From positions 1 through 22,268 of the forward strand of contig URNY01000026.1 in assembly GCA_900549375.1 (NCBI GenBank): a stretch of DNA of 22,268 nucleotides, in the 5' to 3' direction. The position numbers and the translations under genes were made by a program. Each line of letters starts with the position of its first letter. Within the stretch, counting starts at the first letter, position 1. The stretch is from an uncultured Bacteroidales bacterium (lineage in GTDB: Bacteria > Bacteroidota > Bacteroidia > Bacteroidales > Muribaculaceae). This document shows, piece by piece, positions 14,697 through 22,238 of this stretch. Under the pieces are notes generated by a model, which saw nothing but the letters and a program-made list of their open reading frames with translations, was not told where the DNA came from and made no database searches.

Positions 14697-15761
14697 ATGA
14701 TATCAAAAAACAAGATATTTGCTTTTCTGGTTTCGTTGATGCTCGCGATGGCAATGCCCTCAGCGGCTTCCGCATCGCGCGTATTGGTGAAAGCCAAGCT
14801 CGATTCCACAATCCTGATGATGGGAAAAATGACGAATCTCAGCATCACCGTCGATCAGGAGAAGGGAGTGAAAGGCCATTTCCCGATTTTCAAGGAACTC
14901 AAGGAAAACGGAATCGTAGGATTATGCGGCGACAGCGTGGAACTGCGCGCGCCCTCGAAAGCGGACACCGTAGAGAACGGGGGAATGTTGAGAATAACCT
15001 ATTCCGTGCCTGTTCAGTCGTTTGATTCCGGATATTACAAGCTCCCGGAAATAGCATTTGTAACGGGGCGCGACACGGCGCGATCCAACAGCGTGGCGCT
15101 GAAAGTGGTGCCTGTTGTGGTGGATGCCAAAACGCCGATCAATGATTATGCCAATGTTTCGGATCCCGAGAATTCCTCGATTTTTGACCGTCTGCCCGAC
15201 TGGGTTGTGGAATACTGGTGGATTCTGCTGATTCTCATTCTACTTGCTGTTGCAGCCTTCATTCTGTGGCGCCGCTACCGCAAAGAGGGAACAATTCTTA
15301 AGAAGAAACCGGAGCCCACTCCATACGAAAAGGCTATCGCAGGTCTGCGGGAGCTTAAGGAGAAGAAACTCTGGGAACAGGGAATGGAGAAAGAATATTT
15401 CACCGACCTGACAGATATTCTCCGCAATTATCTCTATGGACGATTCGGCATCAACGCCATGGAGATGACCTCGAGACAGATTCTCGGTGCGATGAAGAAT
15501 AATGCCGAAACCAAGGATAAACGCAATTATATCCGGCAGATTCTCAATATGGCGGATTTCGTGAAGTTCGCCAAGGTGCGTCCGTTGCCCGACGACAATA
15601 TCGCCTCCTACGACAATGCCCTGAAATTTGTGGAAGAGACAAAACCTCTGCCTGTTCCGGAGGATGATGCCGAAGAGGCCGATAAGGGTAAGGGGAAAGC
15701 AAAGAAATCAGCCAGATCGCAGAAGGCTGCGAAAGGGAAGGAGGTGAATCATGGATCTTAG
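14697..15761 (+). CDS. Short BatD-like membrane protein (Ig-like domain, one membrane helix, helical tail)
   Basis: The 354-residue protein has a signal peptide (cleavage near SAASA, about residue 26) and a periplasmic beta-rich domain of about 110 residues starting LVKAKLDSTILMMGKMTNLS. A membrane helix spans about residues 173-190. A cytoplasmic helical domain follows (207-314), with PTPYEKAIAGLRELK and ADFVKFAKVRPLPD. The tail domain resembles the C-terminal domain of the full BatD farther along (CEYVKYSPDS region) in pattern and placement. The end (318-354) is a charged, low-complexity tail, acidic then rich in Lys and Ala. It is probably a partner of the VWA proteins. The last 11 bases overlap the batA start, and the tail codons carry a full Shine-Dalgarno sequence for batA. 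Confidence 0.75.
   Translation: MISKNKIFAFLVSLMLAMAMPSAASASRVLVKAKLDSTILMMGKMTNLSITVDQEKGVKGHFPIFKELKENGIVGLCGDSVELRAPSKADTVENGGMLRITYSVPVQSFDSGYYKLPEIAFVTGRDTARSNSVALKVVPVVVDAKTPINDYANVSDPENSSIFDRLPDWVVEYWWILLILILLAVAAFILWRRYRKEGTILKKKPEPTPYEKAIAGLRELKEKKLWEQGMEKEYFTDLTDILRNYLYGRFGINAMEMTSRQILGAMKNNAETKDKRNYIRQILNMADFVKFAKVRPLPDDNIASYDNALKFVEETKPLPVPEDDAEEADKGKGKAKKSARSQKAAKGKEVNHGS
15738..15747 (+). promoter_or_regulatory. Perfect Shine-Dalgarno sequence for batA
   Basis: AAGGAGGTGA at 15738-15747 is complementary over ten bases to the usual 3' end of bacterial 16S rRNA. The GGAGG core ends six bases before the batA ATG at 15751. It lies inside the preceding gene, in codons for Lys-Glu-Val-Asn. 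Most other starts in the window have nothing similar, as expected for Bacteroidota. It supports the choice of the batA start. Confidence 0.55.
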
Positions 15762-16728
15762 ATATCCGGCATATCTTCTGTTGTTTCTGCTTTATATACC
15801 GCTTATTGTATGGTATTTGCTTAAATGGCGGAATTCGAATCCTTCGATAGGAATGTCGACGCTCAAACCGTTCATGAAAACAGGATTTTCATGGAAAGTG
15901 TGGGCGATGCATTTCAACTTCGCATTGCAGCTTATTGCCATTGGTGCATTGTCCGTGGCTCTGAGCAGGCCGCAGACGCATGATTCAAAACGGACATCGC
16001 GAGTGGAGGGAACTGATATCGTGATTGCCCTTGATATCTCCTCCTCCATGCTTGCCAACGATCTTCAGCCGACACGTTTCGATGCGGCAAAAGATGTGGC
16101 TCAGAAATTCGTGAACCAGCGCCCCGACGACAATATCGGTTTCGTGATATTTTCCGGAGAAAGTCTCACGCTGATGCCTCTTACCAACGACCGCCCGGCT
16201 CTCATCAATGCCATAAGCGGCGTGAAAATCGGCTTGCTCAACGACGGAACAGCCATCGGCGACGGTCTTTCGAGCGCCATCAACCGCCTGACGTCAGGCA
16301 AAGCGAAATCGAAAAGCATCATTCTTCTCACCGACGGAACGAATAATGCCGGAGATGTGGCTCCCGCCACGGCCGCCCAGATTGCAAAACAGAAGGGAAT
16401 TAAGATTTATACGATCGGAGTTGGAACCAACGGTACTATTCAGGTGACGGATCCATACGGTTTTTCGACCACAACAATGGAGACTAAAATCGACGAGGCC
16501 GCTCTAAAGAACATAGCGTCGCTTACCAACGGAAAATATTTCCGGGCTACCGACTCGAAAATGCTTCGCGATATTTTCACGGAAATCGACTCGCTGGAAA
16601 AAACTACTCTCGACGTGAACAAGTTCACGCAGACTGAGGAGAATTTCATGCCCTGGGTATTCATCGCCCTTTGCGCCGTGGTTCTTTATCTTCTGCTCCG
16701 ATACACATTGTTGCGCCGGATTCCCTGA
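15751..16728 (+). CDS. batA: BatA, membrane-anchored VWA domain protein
   Basis: The 325-residue protein has two N-terminal membrane helices (about 7-24 and 53-72), a VWA domain, and a third helix near the C-terminus (about 303-320). The metal-ion-dependent adhesion site is intact: DISSS (Asp95, Ser97, Ser99), Thr in MPLTNDR, and the acidic loop LLTDGTNNAGD. RPQTHDS and RVEGTDIVIALD just before the domain match Bat-type VWA proteins. The VWA domain is expected to bind protein partners through the metal site. The Bat locus was named for its effect on aerotolerance in Bacteroides fragilis; the molecular role is unsettled. The start overlaps the previous gene by 11 bases and is backed by a strong ribosome site. 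Confidence 0.93.
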   Translation: MDLRYPAYLLLFLLYIPLIVWYLLKWRNSNPSIGMSTLKPFMKTGFSWKVWAMHFNFALQLIAIGALSVALSRPQTHDSKRTSRVEGTDIVIALDISSSMLANDLQPTRFDAAKDVAQKFVNQRPDDNIGFVIFSGESLTLMPLTNDRPALINAISGVKIGLLNDGTAIGDGLSSAINRLTSGKAKSKSIILLTDGTNNAGDVAPATAAQIAKQKGIKIYTIGVGTNGTIQVTDPYGFSTTTMETKIDEAALKNIASLTNGKYFRATDSKMLRDIFTEIDSLEKTTLDVNKFTQTEENFMPWVFIALCAVVLYLLLRYTLLRRIP

Positions 16729-16748
16729 CAACGAAATAAGAATATACT

Positions 16749-17798
16749 ATGTTTAGTTTCGCATATCCAAAATTATTGATTCTTTTAGCACTTGTCCCGC
16801 TATTCGTGCTCTTGTACGCATGGGCGAGATATGCGCGGAGGAAAAAGATCGGTAAGTTTGGCAAGAAAAGTTCCGTAGAATCGCTGATGCCGGACGTGTC
16901 GCCATATAAGCCGCCGTTGAAACTGACATTCCAGATGTTGGCATTGGCACTGATTATAGTGGCTTTTGCTCGTCCATGGGGCGGCATCCGCGATCAGAAG
17001 ACCACCAAAGAAGGAATCGAGGTTATTATAGCGGTCGATGCATCCAACTCTATGCTTGCCTCAGCCACCGATAATCCCGACGGCCCCGACCGCATGCGCA
17101 CGGCCAAGTTGACACTTGAGAAGCTTATCGGCAATCTCGACAACGATAAGGTGGGACTCATAATGTATGCCGGTTCGGCATATACGCTGATACCCGTCAC
17201 CAACGATTTTGTGTCGGCCAAAATGTTTCTCAATTCCATCGACCCGTCGCAGGTCGGTGAGCAGGGAACCAATATCGCGGCCGCTCTCGACATGGCTACA
17301 TCTTCGTTCAGTGACAATAAGAATATCGGGAAAGCCGTGATTCTCATCACCGATGCCGAAGAGCTCGATGATCCTGAGAGCGTGATGTCGGCTGCCAAAA
17401 ATGCGGCCAAGAACGGTATTCAGCTCGATGTGATCGGTGTCGGCAGTCCGGTTGCCGTGCCATTGAAGGTGAACGGAGTTCCGATGATCGATGATTCCAC
17501 TGGCGAGCCCGTCAGGACAGCGCTCAATGAGGATATGGCCGCCGACATTGCCAAAGCCGGTAAAGGTATTTACGTGAATGCCTCGAACAAAGACGCGCTT
17601 ATCGAACTCGACAAACAGCTTGACACCCTTAAGAAATCGGCGTTCGAGTCGAGCCTCTATGCTCTACACGATGAGCTATTCCCGGTGTTCGCTCTTTTCG
17701 CCATACTTTTCATTGTTCTGGATATCTTTATCCTCGATAGAAAAATAGGATGGCTCGATAAAATCACATTCTTTAAAAAGGAGGAACAGACAAAATGA
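16749..17798 (+). CDS. batB: BatB, membrane-anchored VWA domain protein
   Basis: The 349-residue protein is a paralog of BatA with the same layout: two N-terminal membrane helices (about 7-26 and 59-75), a VWA domain, and a C-terminal helix (about 308-330). The metal site is DASNS (Asp97, Ser99, Ser101), with IPVTNDF and ILITDAEELDD as the later loops. The TDxEE form of the last loop, in place of BatA's TDGTN, is the usual way to tell BatB from BatA. It starts 20 bases after the batA stop. Its last four bases (ATGA) overlap the batC start, so translation of batC is probably coupled to it. Confidence 0.93.
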   Translation: MFSFAYPKLLILLALVPLFVLLYAWARYARRKKIGKFGKKSSVESLMPDVSPYKPPLKLTFQMLALALIIVAFARPWGGIRDQKTTKEGIEVIIAVDASNSMLASATDNPDGPDRMRTAKLTLEKLIGNLDNDKVGLIMYAGSAYTLIPVTNDFVSAKMFLNSIDPSQVGEQGTNIAAALDMATSSFSDNKNIGKAVILITDAEELDDPESVMSAAKNAAKNGIQLDVIGVGSPVAVPLKVNGVPMIDDSTGEPVRTALNEDMAADIAKAGKGIYVNASNKDALIELDKQLDTLKKSAFESSLYALHDELFPVFALFAILFIVLDIFILDRKIGWLDKITFFKKEEQTK

Positions 17799-18565
17799 AA
17801 TATTTTGTAAGACTGACATTTCTTATACTTGCCTGTTGCATGGTCTTTCCGGTTGCTTCGGCGTCGGGACAGTCGGTGCGCAAGGAGCGCAGGCTTATCC
17901 TTGAGGGTAACAAACTTTATCTCGAACGTAAATATTCCGAGGCCTCGAAGAAATATAAGGAAGCGTTGAATGTGAACGGCAATTCAGCCGTGGGAAGATA
18001 TAATCTCGGATTGTCGCAGATCAAACAGGTAACAAATCCGCAGGACACAACCCCGCGGACACAGGGTCTGCTCGAAGAGGCACGCCGCAATCTGACCTCT
18101 GTGGCCTCGATGGCCAAGGAGAAACCGGGTCTTGCATCGAAAGCCAACTATAATCTCGGGAATCTTGAATATAATACGAAGGAATATAAAAACGCCATCG
18201 ATTATTATAAGCAGGCTCTTCGCATCAATCCCAACGATGAGTCGGCGAGGAAGAACCTGAGGATAGCCCAGAAGCAACTCCAGAATCAGGACCAGAACAA
18301 GAACCAGAATCAGGACCAGAATCAGGATCAGAATAAAGACCAGAATAAGGACCAGAACAAAGACAAGGATAAAAATAAAGACCAGAATAACAACAAGCAG
18401 GATCAAAAGGAGAATAAGCCTCAAGAGAAGAACATCAGTCCGCAGACTGCCAATCAGATTCTGCAGGCGATGGACAATAAGGAGAATCAGACCCGTGCGC
18501 GCGTAAACCGTGCCAATAAGGGCGATAAATCGCAGGGCGGTTCTTCGTCAAGACGTAAATGGTGA
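17795..18565 (+). CDS. batC: BatC, TPR protein with Asn/Gln/Asp/Lys-rich tail
   Basis: The 256-residue protein has a signal peptide (about 1-24, ending VASASG) and TPR helices: EGNKLYLERKYSEASKKY at 37-54, a middle repeat, and KANYNLGNLEYNTKEYKNAI near 116-135 with ALRINPN after it. TPRs bind partner proteins, presumably other Bat members in the periplasm. Residues 161-212 are a low-complexity run made of Gln, Asn, Asp and Lys only, apart from Glu and Pro near its end. After this run a short ordered-looking segment, SPQTANQILQAMDNKENQTR (215-234), resembles the conserved C-terminal motif of BatC proteins. A GGAGG lies ten bases before the ATG, but it is also explained by Lys-Glu-Glu codons of batB. 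Confidence 0.9.
   Translation: MKYFVRLTFLILACCMVFPVASASGQSVRKERRLILEGNKLYLERKYSEASKKYKEALNVNGNSAVGRYNLGLSQIKQVTNPQDTTPRTQGLLEEARRNLTSVASMAKEKPGLASKANYNLGNLEYNTKEYKNAIDYYKQALRINPNDESARKNLRIAQKQLQNQDQNKNQNQDQNQDQNKDQNKDQNKDKDKNKDQNNNKQDQKENKPQEKNISPQTANQILQAMDNKENQTRARVNRANKGDKSQGGSSSRRKW
18275..18430 (+). repeat. Degenerate short-unit repeat encoding the BatC low-complexity tail
   Basis: About 150 bases built from imperfect copies of six-base units such as CAGAAT, CAGGAC, AACAAG and AAAGAC encode alternating Gln-Asn, Gln-Asp and Lys-Asp pairs. Copies differ mostly at synonymous third positions (CAGAAT/CAGAAC, GAC/GAT), so selection seems to hold the amino acid pattern rather than the DNA. Such tracts change length easily by replication slippage in steps of two codons without breaking the frame. 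Confidence 0.75.
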
Positions 18566-18568
18566 TCT

Positions 18569-19489
18569 ATGAGAAATGCAGTCTTAACGATAACGGCTAT
18601 TCTGCTGCTTGTTTTCGGAGGCATTCAGGCCTCGGGAGCCGGTAAACAGAATGGATTTGATAAAAATTCACTGTTTATCCGGTGCGAGCTGTCGGAATCC
18701 TCGTTCTATTGCAATCAGGCGGTCACGGCCGTGATATGGCTTTATTCGAAGGATGGAGAGATATCTTCGGCGGAGGCTTTGGAAAAGCCTGCGGTCGAAA
18801 AAGCGGATATGACAACCTTATCCCGCATAGATATTGATGTCCGTCCCCGCCGGGAGAGGATAAAGGATGAGGTTTATTTGGCATATCCAGTGGCCGCTTA
18901 TGTGCTGTCGATGAAAGACGCTGGCAAAAATAAATTCAAACCCGGTGTGTTCAGGGTCGGTGTCAATGTCCCTGTGGTATATAATGATCCCTTCTATGGA
19001 CGTATCCGTGGTGTGGAGACCCGGACCTTCGATGTGGCCGCAGAGCCGGTATCCTTCAAGGTGAAACCGCTTCCCGCCTGCGACAATGGAGAATCATTTT
19101 CCGGGTGCGTTGGGAATTTCAGCGTAGAGACGGTGATACCCAAAGGGAGAATAATCGTGAATGAGGAAGCGACGGCTTTAGTTGTCCTAAAGGGAAGAGG
19201 AATAATTGGTAATGACATATTGCCGGAATACCGGGAAGCTTTCGGCAACGGCACGAGACTCAAATCTGTTTCCGACAGGACGGAGACGTATTTCGATGGC
19301 GAGGGAATCTATTCCGAGAAAGTGCTTGAATGCGAATTTATTCCCGAACGCCGAGATGACTGCGTGATCGGTAAGGTGAGATTCGGCTACTTCAACCCTA
19401 AGACAGAACGATATGAGATGGCTGAATCGGAACCCGTAGAGCTTAAAGTGGATTCATCGACTATAATGAGGGAGAAACTTGAGATTTGA
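18569..19489 (+). CDS. Secreted BatD-like protein lacking membrane helix and tail
   Basis: The 306-residue protein has a signal peptide (about 1-24, ending ASGAG) and no later membrane helix, so it should be periplasmic. Residues 33-295 follow the second and third Ig-like domains of the BatD encoded next door (about 160-418). Shared landmarks are YNDPFYG against YHDPFWG, VKPLPA...FSGCVGNF against VRPLPA...FSGGVGKF, and YFNPKTERYEMAES against YFNPETGKYETSES. It lacks BatD's first domain, its membrane helix and its cytoplasmic part. Six Cys (39, 48, 171, 180, 255, 265) in the mature region have no counterparts in BatD. Most likely it is a diverged partial copy of batD kept as a separate subunit. 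It starts three bases after the batC stop. Confidence 0.78.
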   Translation: MRNAVLTITAILLLVFGGIQASGAGKQNGFDKNSLFIRCELSESSFYCNQAVTAVIWLYSKDGEISSAEALEKPAVEKADMTTLSRIDIDVRPRRERIKDEVYLAYPVAAYVLSMKDAGKNKFKPGVFRVGVNVPVVYNDPFYGRIRGVETRTFDVAAEPVSFKVKPLPACDNGESFSGCVGNFSVETVIPKGRIIVNEEATALVVLKGRGIIGNDILPEYREAFGNGTRLKSVSDRTETYFDGEGIYSEKVLECEFIPERRDDCVIGKVRFGYFNPKTERYEMAESEPVELKVDSSTIMREKLEI

Positions 19490-19500
19490 TTGAGATTTGA
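19479..19500 (+). repeat. 11-bp perfect tandem duplication at the junction before batD
   Basis: TTGAGATTTGA occurs twice in direct succession (19479-19489 and 19490-19500). The first copy contains the last codons and the stop of the secreted BatD-like gene. The second fills the gap before the batD ATG at 19503. It looks like a recent slippage event that widened the spacing between the two genes. Confidence 0.7.
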
Positions 19501-19502
19501 TT

Positions 19503-21341
19503 ATGTTACGAAGAATTGCCATATTGCTGTTTACAGTCGTTGCCTGCGGTTTATTTGCCGACGCTTCGTCTGTAAAACTTACCGAGAGTCCCGCACGGGG
19601 CAAAAGAGCCATAGAGGTCGGCGATGTGTTCTACATCTATATAGAAGTAACCGATCTCAGAGACCGTCCGTCGGTGCCGTCGTCGGTGCCGGGCGCGAAG
19701 ATACTGTATTTCGACCATACAGCCCAGATGTCGCAGATGACGAGTGTGAACGGGAATGTCCGGCAGTCGACCTCCGATACATGGACCGTCACCCTTAAAG
19801 CGCAGAAAGAGGGCACCTTCTCCTTCGGACCGGTGAGCGTGGGGGGAGTGAAAAGCAATGTGCTGAGATACACCATAGGCAAGCAGGGATCTTCCGGGGC
19901 AGGAAGGGAACCGTCTCGCCAACAACCATCGGCCGCTACAGATGATGATTCCTCAAAACCTAAATTCATTGGCAAGGGAGATGGCAATCTCTTTATGAGG
20001 GCTTCAGTTTCGGAGACAAATGTCTATGAGCAGCAGGCACTCGTATATACGGTGAAACTCTATACCACCTACGATGCCATCAAATTCATCGGAGCTACTG
20101 CAGCGCCTAAGTTCGACGGATTCGTGGTTGAGGAATCCAAGGCTATTTCCAATTCACTCTCTTATGAGACATATAACGGCAAGAGTTATGCCACGGCCGT
20201 GATCGCGAGGTATATCATATTCCCCCAGATGACAGGGCAACTCAAGGTTGTGGGCAATACCTACACCGTATCCGTGGATCAGCGGGAATATTATCATGAC
20301 CCGTTCTGGGGAAATATGGCAGTCAGCTCTCCGCTTCAGCTCAATGTCAGTCCGAACGACCTTGTGGTGAATGTGCGTCCGTTGCCGGCCCCGAAACCTG
20401 CAGATTTTTCCGGTGGAGTCGGTAAGTTTACACTTTCTTCGCAACTCAAATCGAAGGATTTCAAAACGAATCAGGCCGCTTCAATAGAATATATAGTTAC
20501 GGGAACCGGTAATCTCAAATATGTCCAGCTTCCCGATCTGTCCACCTTGTATCCTGCGCAACTCGAAGTATACACCCCGACAACGGATGTGAAAGCCAAT
20601 GTCGGATCATCGAACGTTTCCGGTTCGGTTTCTTTCGACTATTCCTTTATGCCTTTGGAGGAGGGGACATTCAAAATCCCTTCAATACGGCTTGTTTATT
20701 TCAACCCGGAAACAGGGAAATACGAGACTTCTGAATCGAAGGGCTACGACATTACGGTGGGGAAGGGTAAATCTTCCGGAAAATCGCAGACTAACTCTCG
20801 GCTCAGATTCGATCCTGAGTTGCAGGATGTGGATGCCTCCGACCTTTCGCTTGTCCACATACCGTATATCCATAAATGGGCATATTGGCTCTGGTTTATT
20901 CTTCCTTTCGCCATGCTTTCGATTTCCGGTATCGTTTACCGAAATTATATGAAGTCGCATGCCGACCTTGCAGCGTTCAACAGCCGACGGGCAAACAAAC
21001 TTGCCGGGCGCCGACTGAGGAAAGCGTACGCCAACATGAAGAAAGGGAATGTCGAAGCGTTCTACGATGAATTGCTTATCGCGTTGTGGGGTTATCTCGG
21101 CGATAAACTGAAAATGCCGACCTCCGAACTGATGCGCGATAACATCAAGGCAGTGCTCGACAAAAACGGTATACCCGAAGAGCAGACGGCTAAGCTTCTC
21201 GAATCGCTTGATAATTGCGAGTATGTGAAATATTCACCCGATTCGGGCAAGGCAAGCATGAAGAAATCTTATGATGAGGCGATCGATGTGATCAATTCTC
21301 TGGAACGTTCATTTAAAAAAATCAAGACCAATGAAAAGTAG
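19503..21341 (+). CDS. batD: BatD, multi-domain membrane protein
   Basis: The 612-residue protein has a signal peptide (about 1-21) and three periplasmic beta-rich Ig-like regions at about 24-125, 160-290 and 300-420. A disordered Ser/Gly/Gln-rich linker (127-153) separates the first two. One membrane helix follows (about 459-479), then a cytoplasmic helical domain (495-612). BatD is the large scaffold-like member of the Bat cluster and probably joins the VWA proteins and the periplasmic partners; no enzymatic motif is visible. I chose the ATG at 19503 because it gives a normal signal peptide, whereas the TTG two codons earlier sits inside the 11-bp duplication. The last 11 bases overlap batE. 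Confidence 0.92.
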   Translation: MLRRIAILLFTVVACGLFADASSVKLTESPARGKRAIEVGDVFYIYIEVTDLRDRPSVPSSVPGAKILYFDHTAQMSQMTSVNGNVRQSTSDTWTVTLKAQKEGTFSFGPVSVGGVKSNVLRYTIGKQGSSGAGREPSRQQPSAATDDDSSKPKFIGKGDGNLFMRASVSETNVYEQQALVYTVKLYTTYDAIKFIGATAAPKFDGFVVEESKAISNSLSYETYNGKSYATAVIARYIIFPQMTGQLKVVGNTYTVSVDQREYYHDPFWGNMAVSSPLQLNVSPNDLVVNVRPLPAPKPADFSGGVGKFTLSSQLKSKDFKTNQAASIEYIVTGTGNLKYVQLPDLSTLYPAQLEVYTPTTDVKANVGSSNVSGSVSFDYSFMPLEEGTFKIPSIRLVYFNPETGKYETSESKGYDITVGKGKSSGKSQTNSRLRFDPELQDVDASDLSLVHIPYIHKWAYWLWFILPFAMLSISGIVYRNYMKSHADLAAFNSRRANKLAGRRLRKAYANMKKGNVEAFYDELLIALWGYLGDKLKMPTSELMRDNIKAVLDKNGIPEEQTAKLLESLDNCEYVKYSPDSGKASMKKSYDEAIDVINSLERSFKKIKTNEK

Positions 21342-22134
21342 AGTGATATTATTGTTGTCAATAATGTTCTCGGTTTTAGAGGCCGGCGCTGTTTCTTCGC
21401 TCGATAGTGCCCGAAATGCATATGAATCCGGACGATATGCAGATGCCATCCGGATTTATAAAAATGTGGAGAAATCTAAGGGAACGTCGGCCGCATTGCT
21501 TGCCAATCTTGGAAACGCATACGTCAAGACGGGAGATTATGGCAACGCTTTCGTGAGCTATGAACGCAGCCTGCGTCTGGATCCTTCCAATAAAGAAGTA
21601 AGAAACAACAGGGCCTATATATTATCGAAGATAGAGGATGCCAATATGGCGAATGCCAAAGGGAAGAAGGTTTCGGTCGTTCCCGATGAGCCTACTTTCT
21701 TCACAAAAGTGAGGCATTATATGACTCACAGCCATACATCAAATACATGGGCAATCTGGGCCGGGGTCTCTTTTGTGTTGCTTTGCGGCTGTATTGCCCT
21801 TTATGTGTTTGCTTCAGCCGTCTATCTTCGCAAGATCGGTTTTTTCGGGGGCATCACGATGATTGTACTGTGTATCGCGTTTTTGATTTTTTCCTTTTCC
21901 TCGGCAAAGGCCTGTGACACACATGAAGACGGGGTGGTAACCGGCTTCAAAGTCACACTTCTTACTGAACCGTATAGTTCGGCGAAACCTTCGGGCACTC
22001 CGCTTGTAAAAGGAACAAAGCTGTCGATTATCGAGCGTGAAACGGGTGCAGGAGGTAAAGTGGAATGGTATAAAGTGCGGCTGAATTCCGATTTTGTAGG
22101 ATGGATTCAGGCCTCGGATTTCGAGATTATCTGA
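21331..22134 (+). CDS. batE: BatE, TPR and SH3-like membrane protein
   Basis: The 267-residue protein starts with a signal peptide or anchor (about 1-21) and two TPR-like repeats: SARNAYESGRYADAIRIYK and LLANLGNAYVKTGDYGNAFVSYERSLRLDP (to about 85). Two membrane helices follow (about 140-163 and 170-190), then a bacterial SH3-like domain (200-267, GVVTGFKVTLLTEPYSS to the final VGWIQASDFEII). This TPR, two-helix, SH3 order is the standard BatE layout. With two helices between them, the TPR part and the SH3 part lie on the same side of the membrane, probably the periplasm. It is the last gene of the operon and begins inside the batD end. Confidence 0.92.
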   Translation: MKSRVILLLSIMFSVLEAGAVSSLDSARNAYESGRYADAIRIYKNVEKSKGTSAALLANLGNAYVKTGDYGNAFVSYERSLRLDPSNKEVRNNRAYILSKIEDANMANAKGKKVSVVPDEPTFFTKVRHYMTHSHTSNTWAIWAGVSFVLLCGCIALYVFASAVYLRKIGFFGGITMIVLCIAFLIFSFSSAKACDTHEDGVVTGFKVTLLTEPYSSAKPSGTPLVKGTKLSIIERETGAGGKVEWYKVRLNSDFVGWIQASDFEII

Positions 22135-22206
22135 CGAGATTTTCATAGTGATTTCATAACATGTGATTCAATGATGTTTTATAACACATAAAATAAAATG
22201 AATTAC

Positions 22207-22238
22207 TTTGTTTGAATAAATAAAATTTCATAACTTAG
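22207..22238 (+). promoter_or_regulatory. Candidate promoter for the gene to the right of the window
   Basis: TTTG (22207-22210) is followed after 20 bases by TAACTTAG (22231-22238), one mismatch from TAnnTTTG. The surrounding 134 bases after batE (22135-22268) are very AT-rich and hold no open reading frame. I see no convincing terminator hairpin for the bat operon there. Confidence 0.42.

Noticed and set aside
17984..18424. Antisense open frame of 146 codons with a long Leu/Ile/Val-rich stretch resembling membrane helices
   Set aside because: It is the reverse complement of the Gln/Asn/Asp/Lys repeat of batC; CAG/AAT/GAC-type codons read backward give Leu/Ile/Val codons. It has no independent promoter or family resemblance.
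18275..18430. Repeated short units that might suggest a CRISPR array
   Set aside because: Units are six bases long, degenerate and in frame within batC, with no constant 25-40 base repeats or unique spacers.
22135..22206. Possible terminator of the bat operon (ATGTG with CACAT about 20 bases apart)
   Set aside because: The stem is only five AT-rich base pairs with a large loop and no clear T-run.
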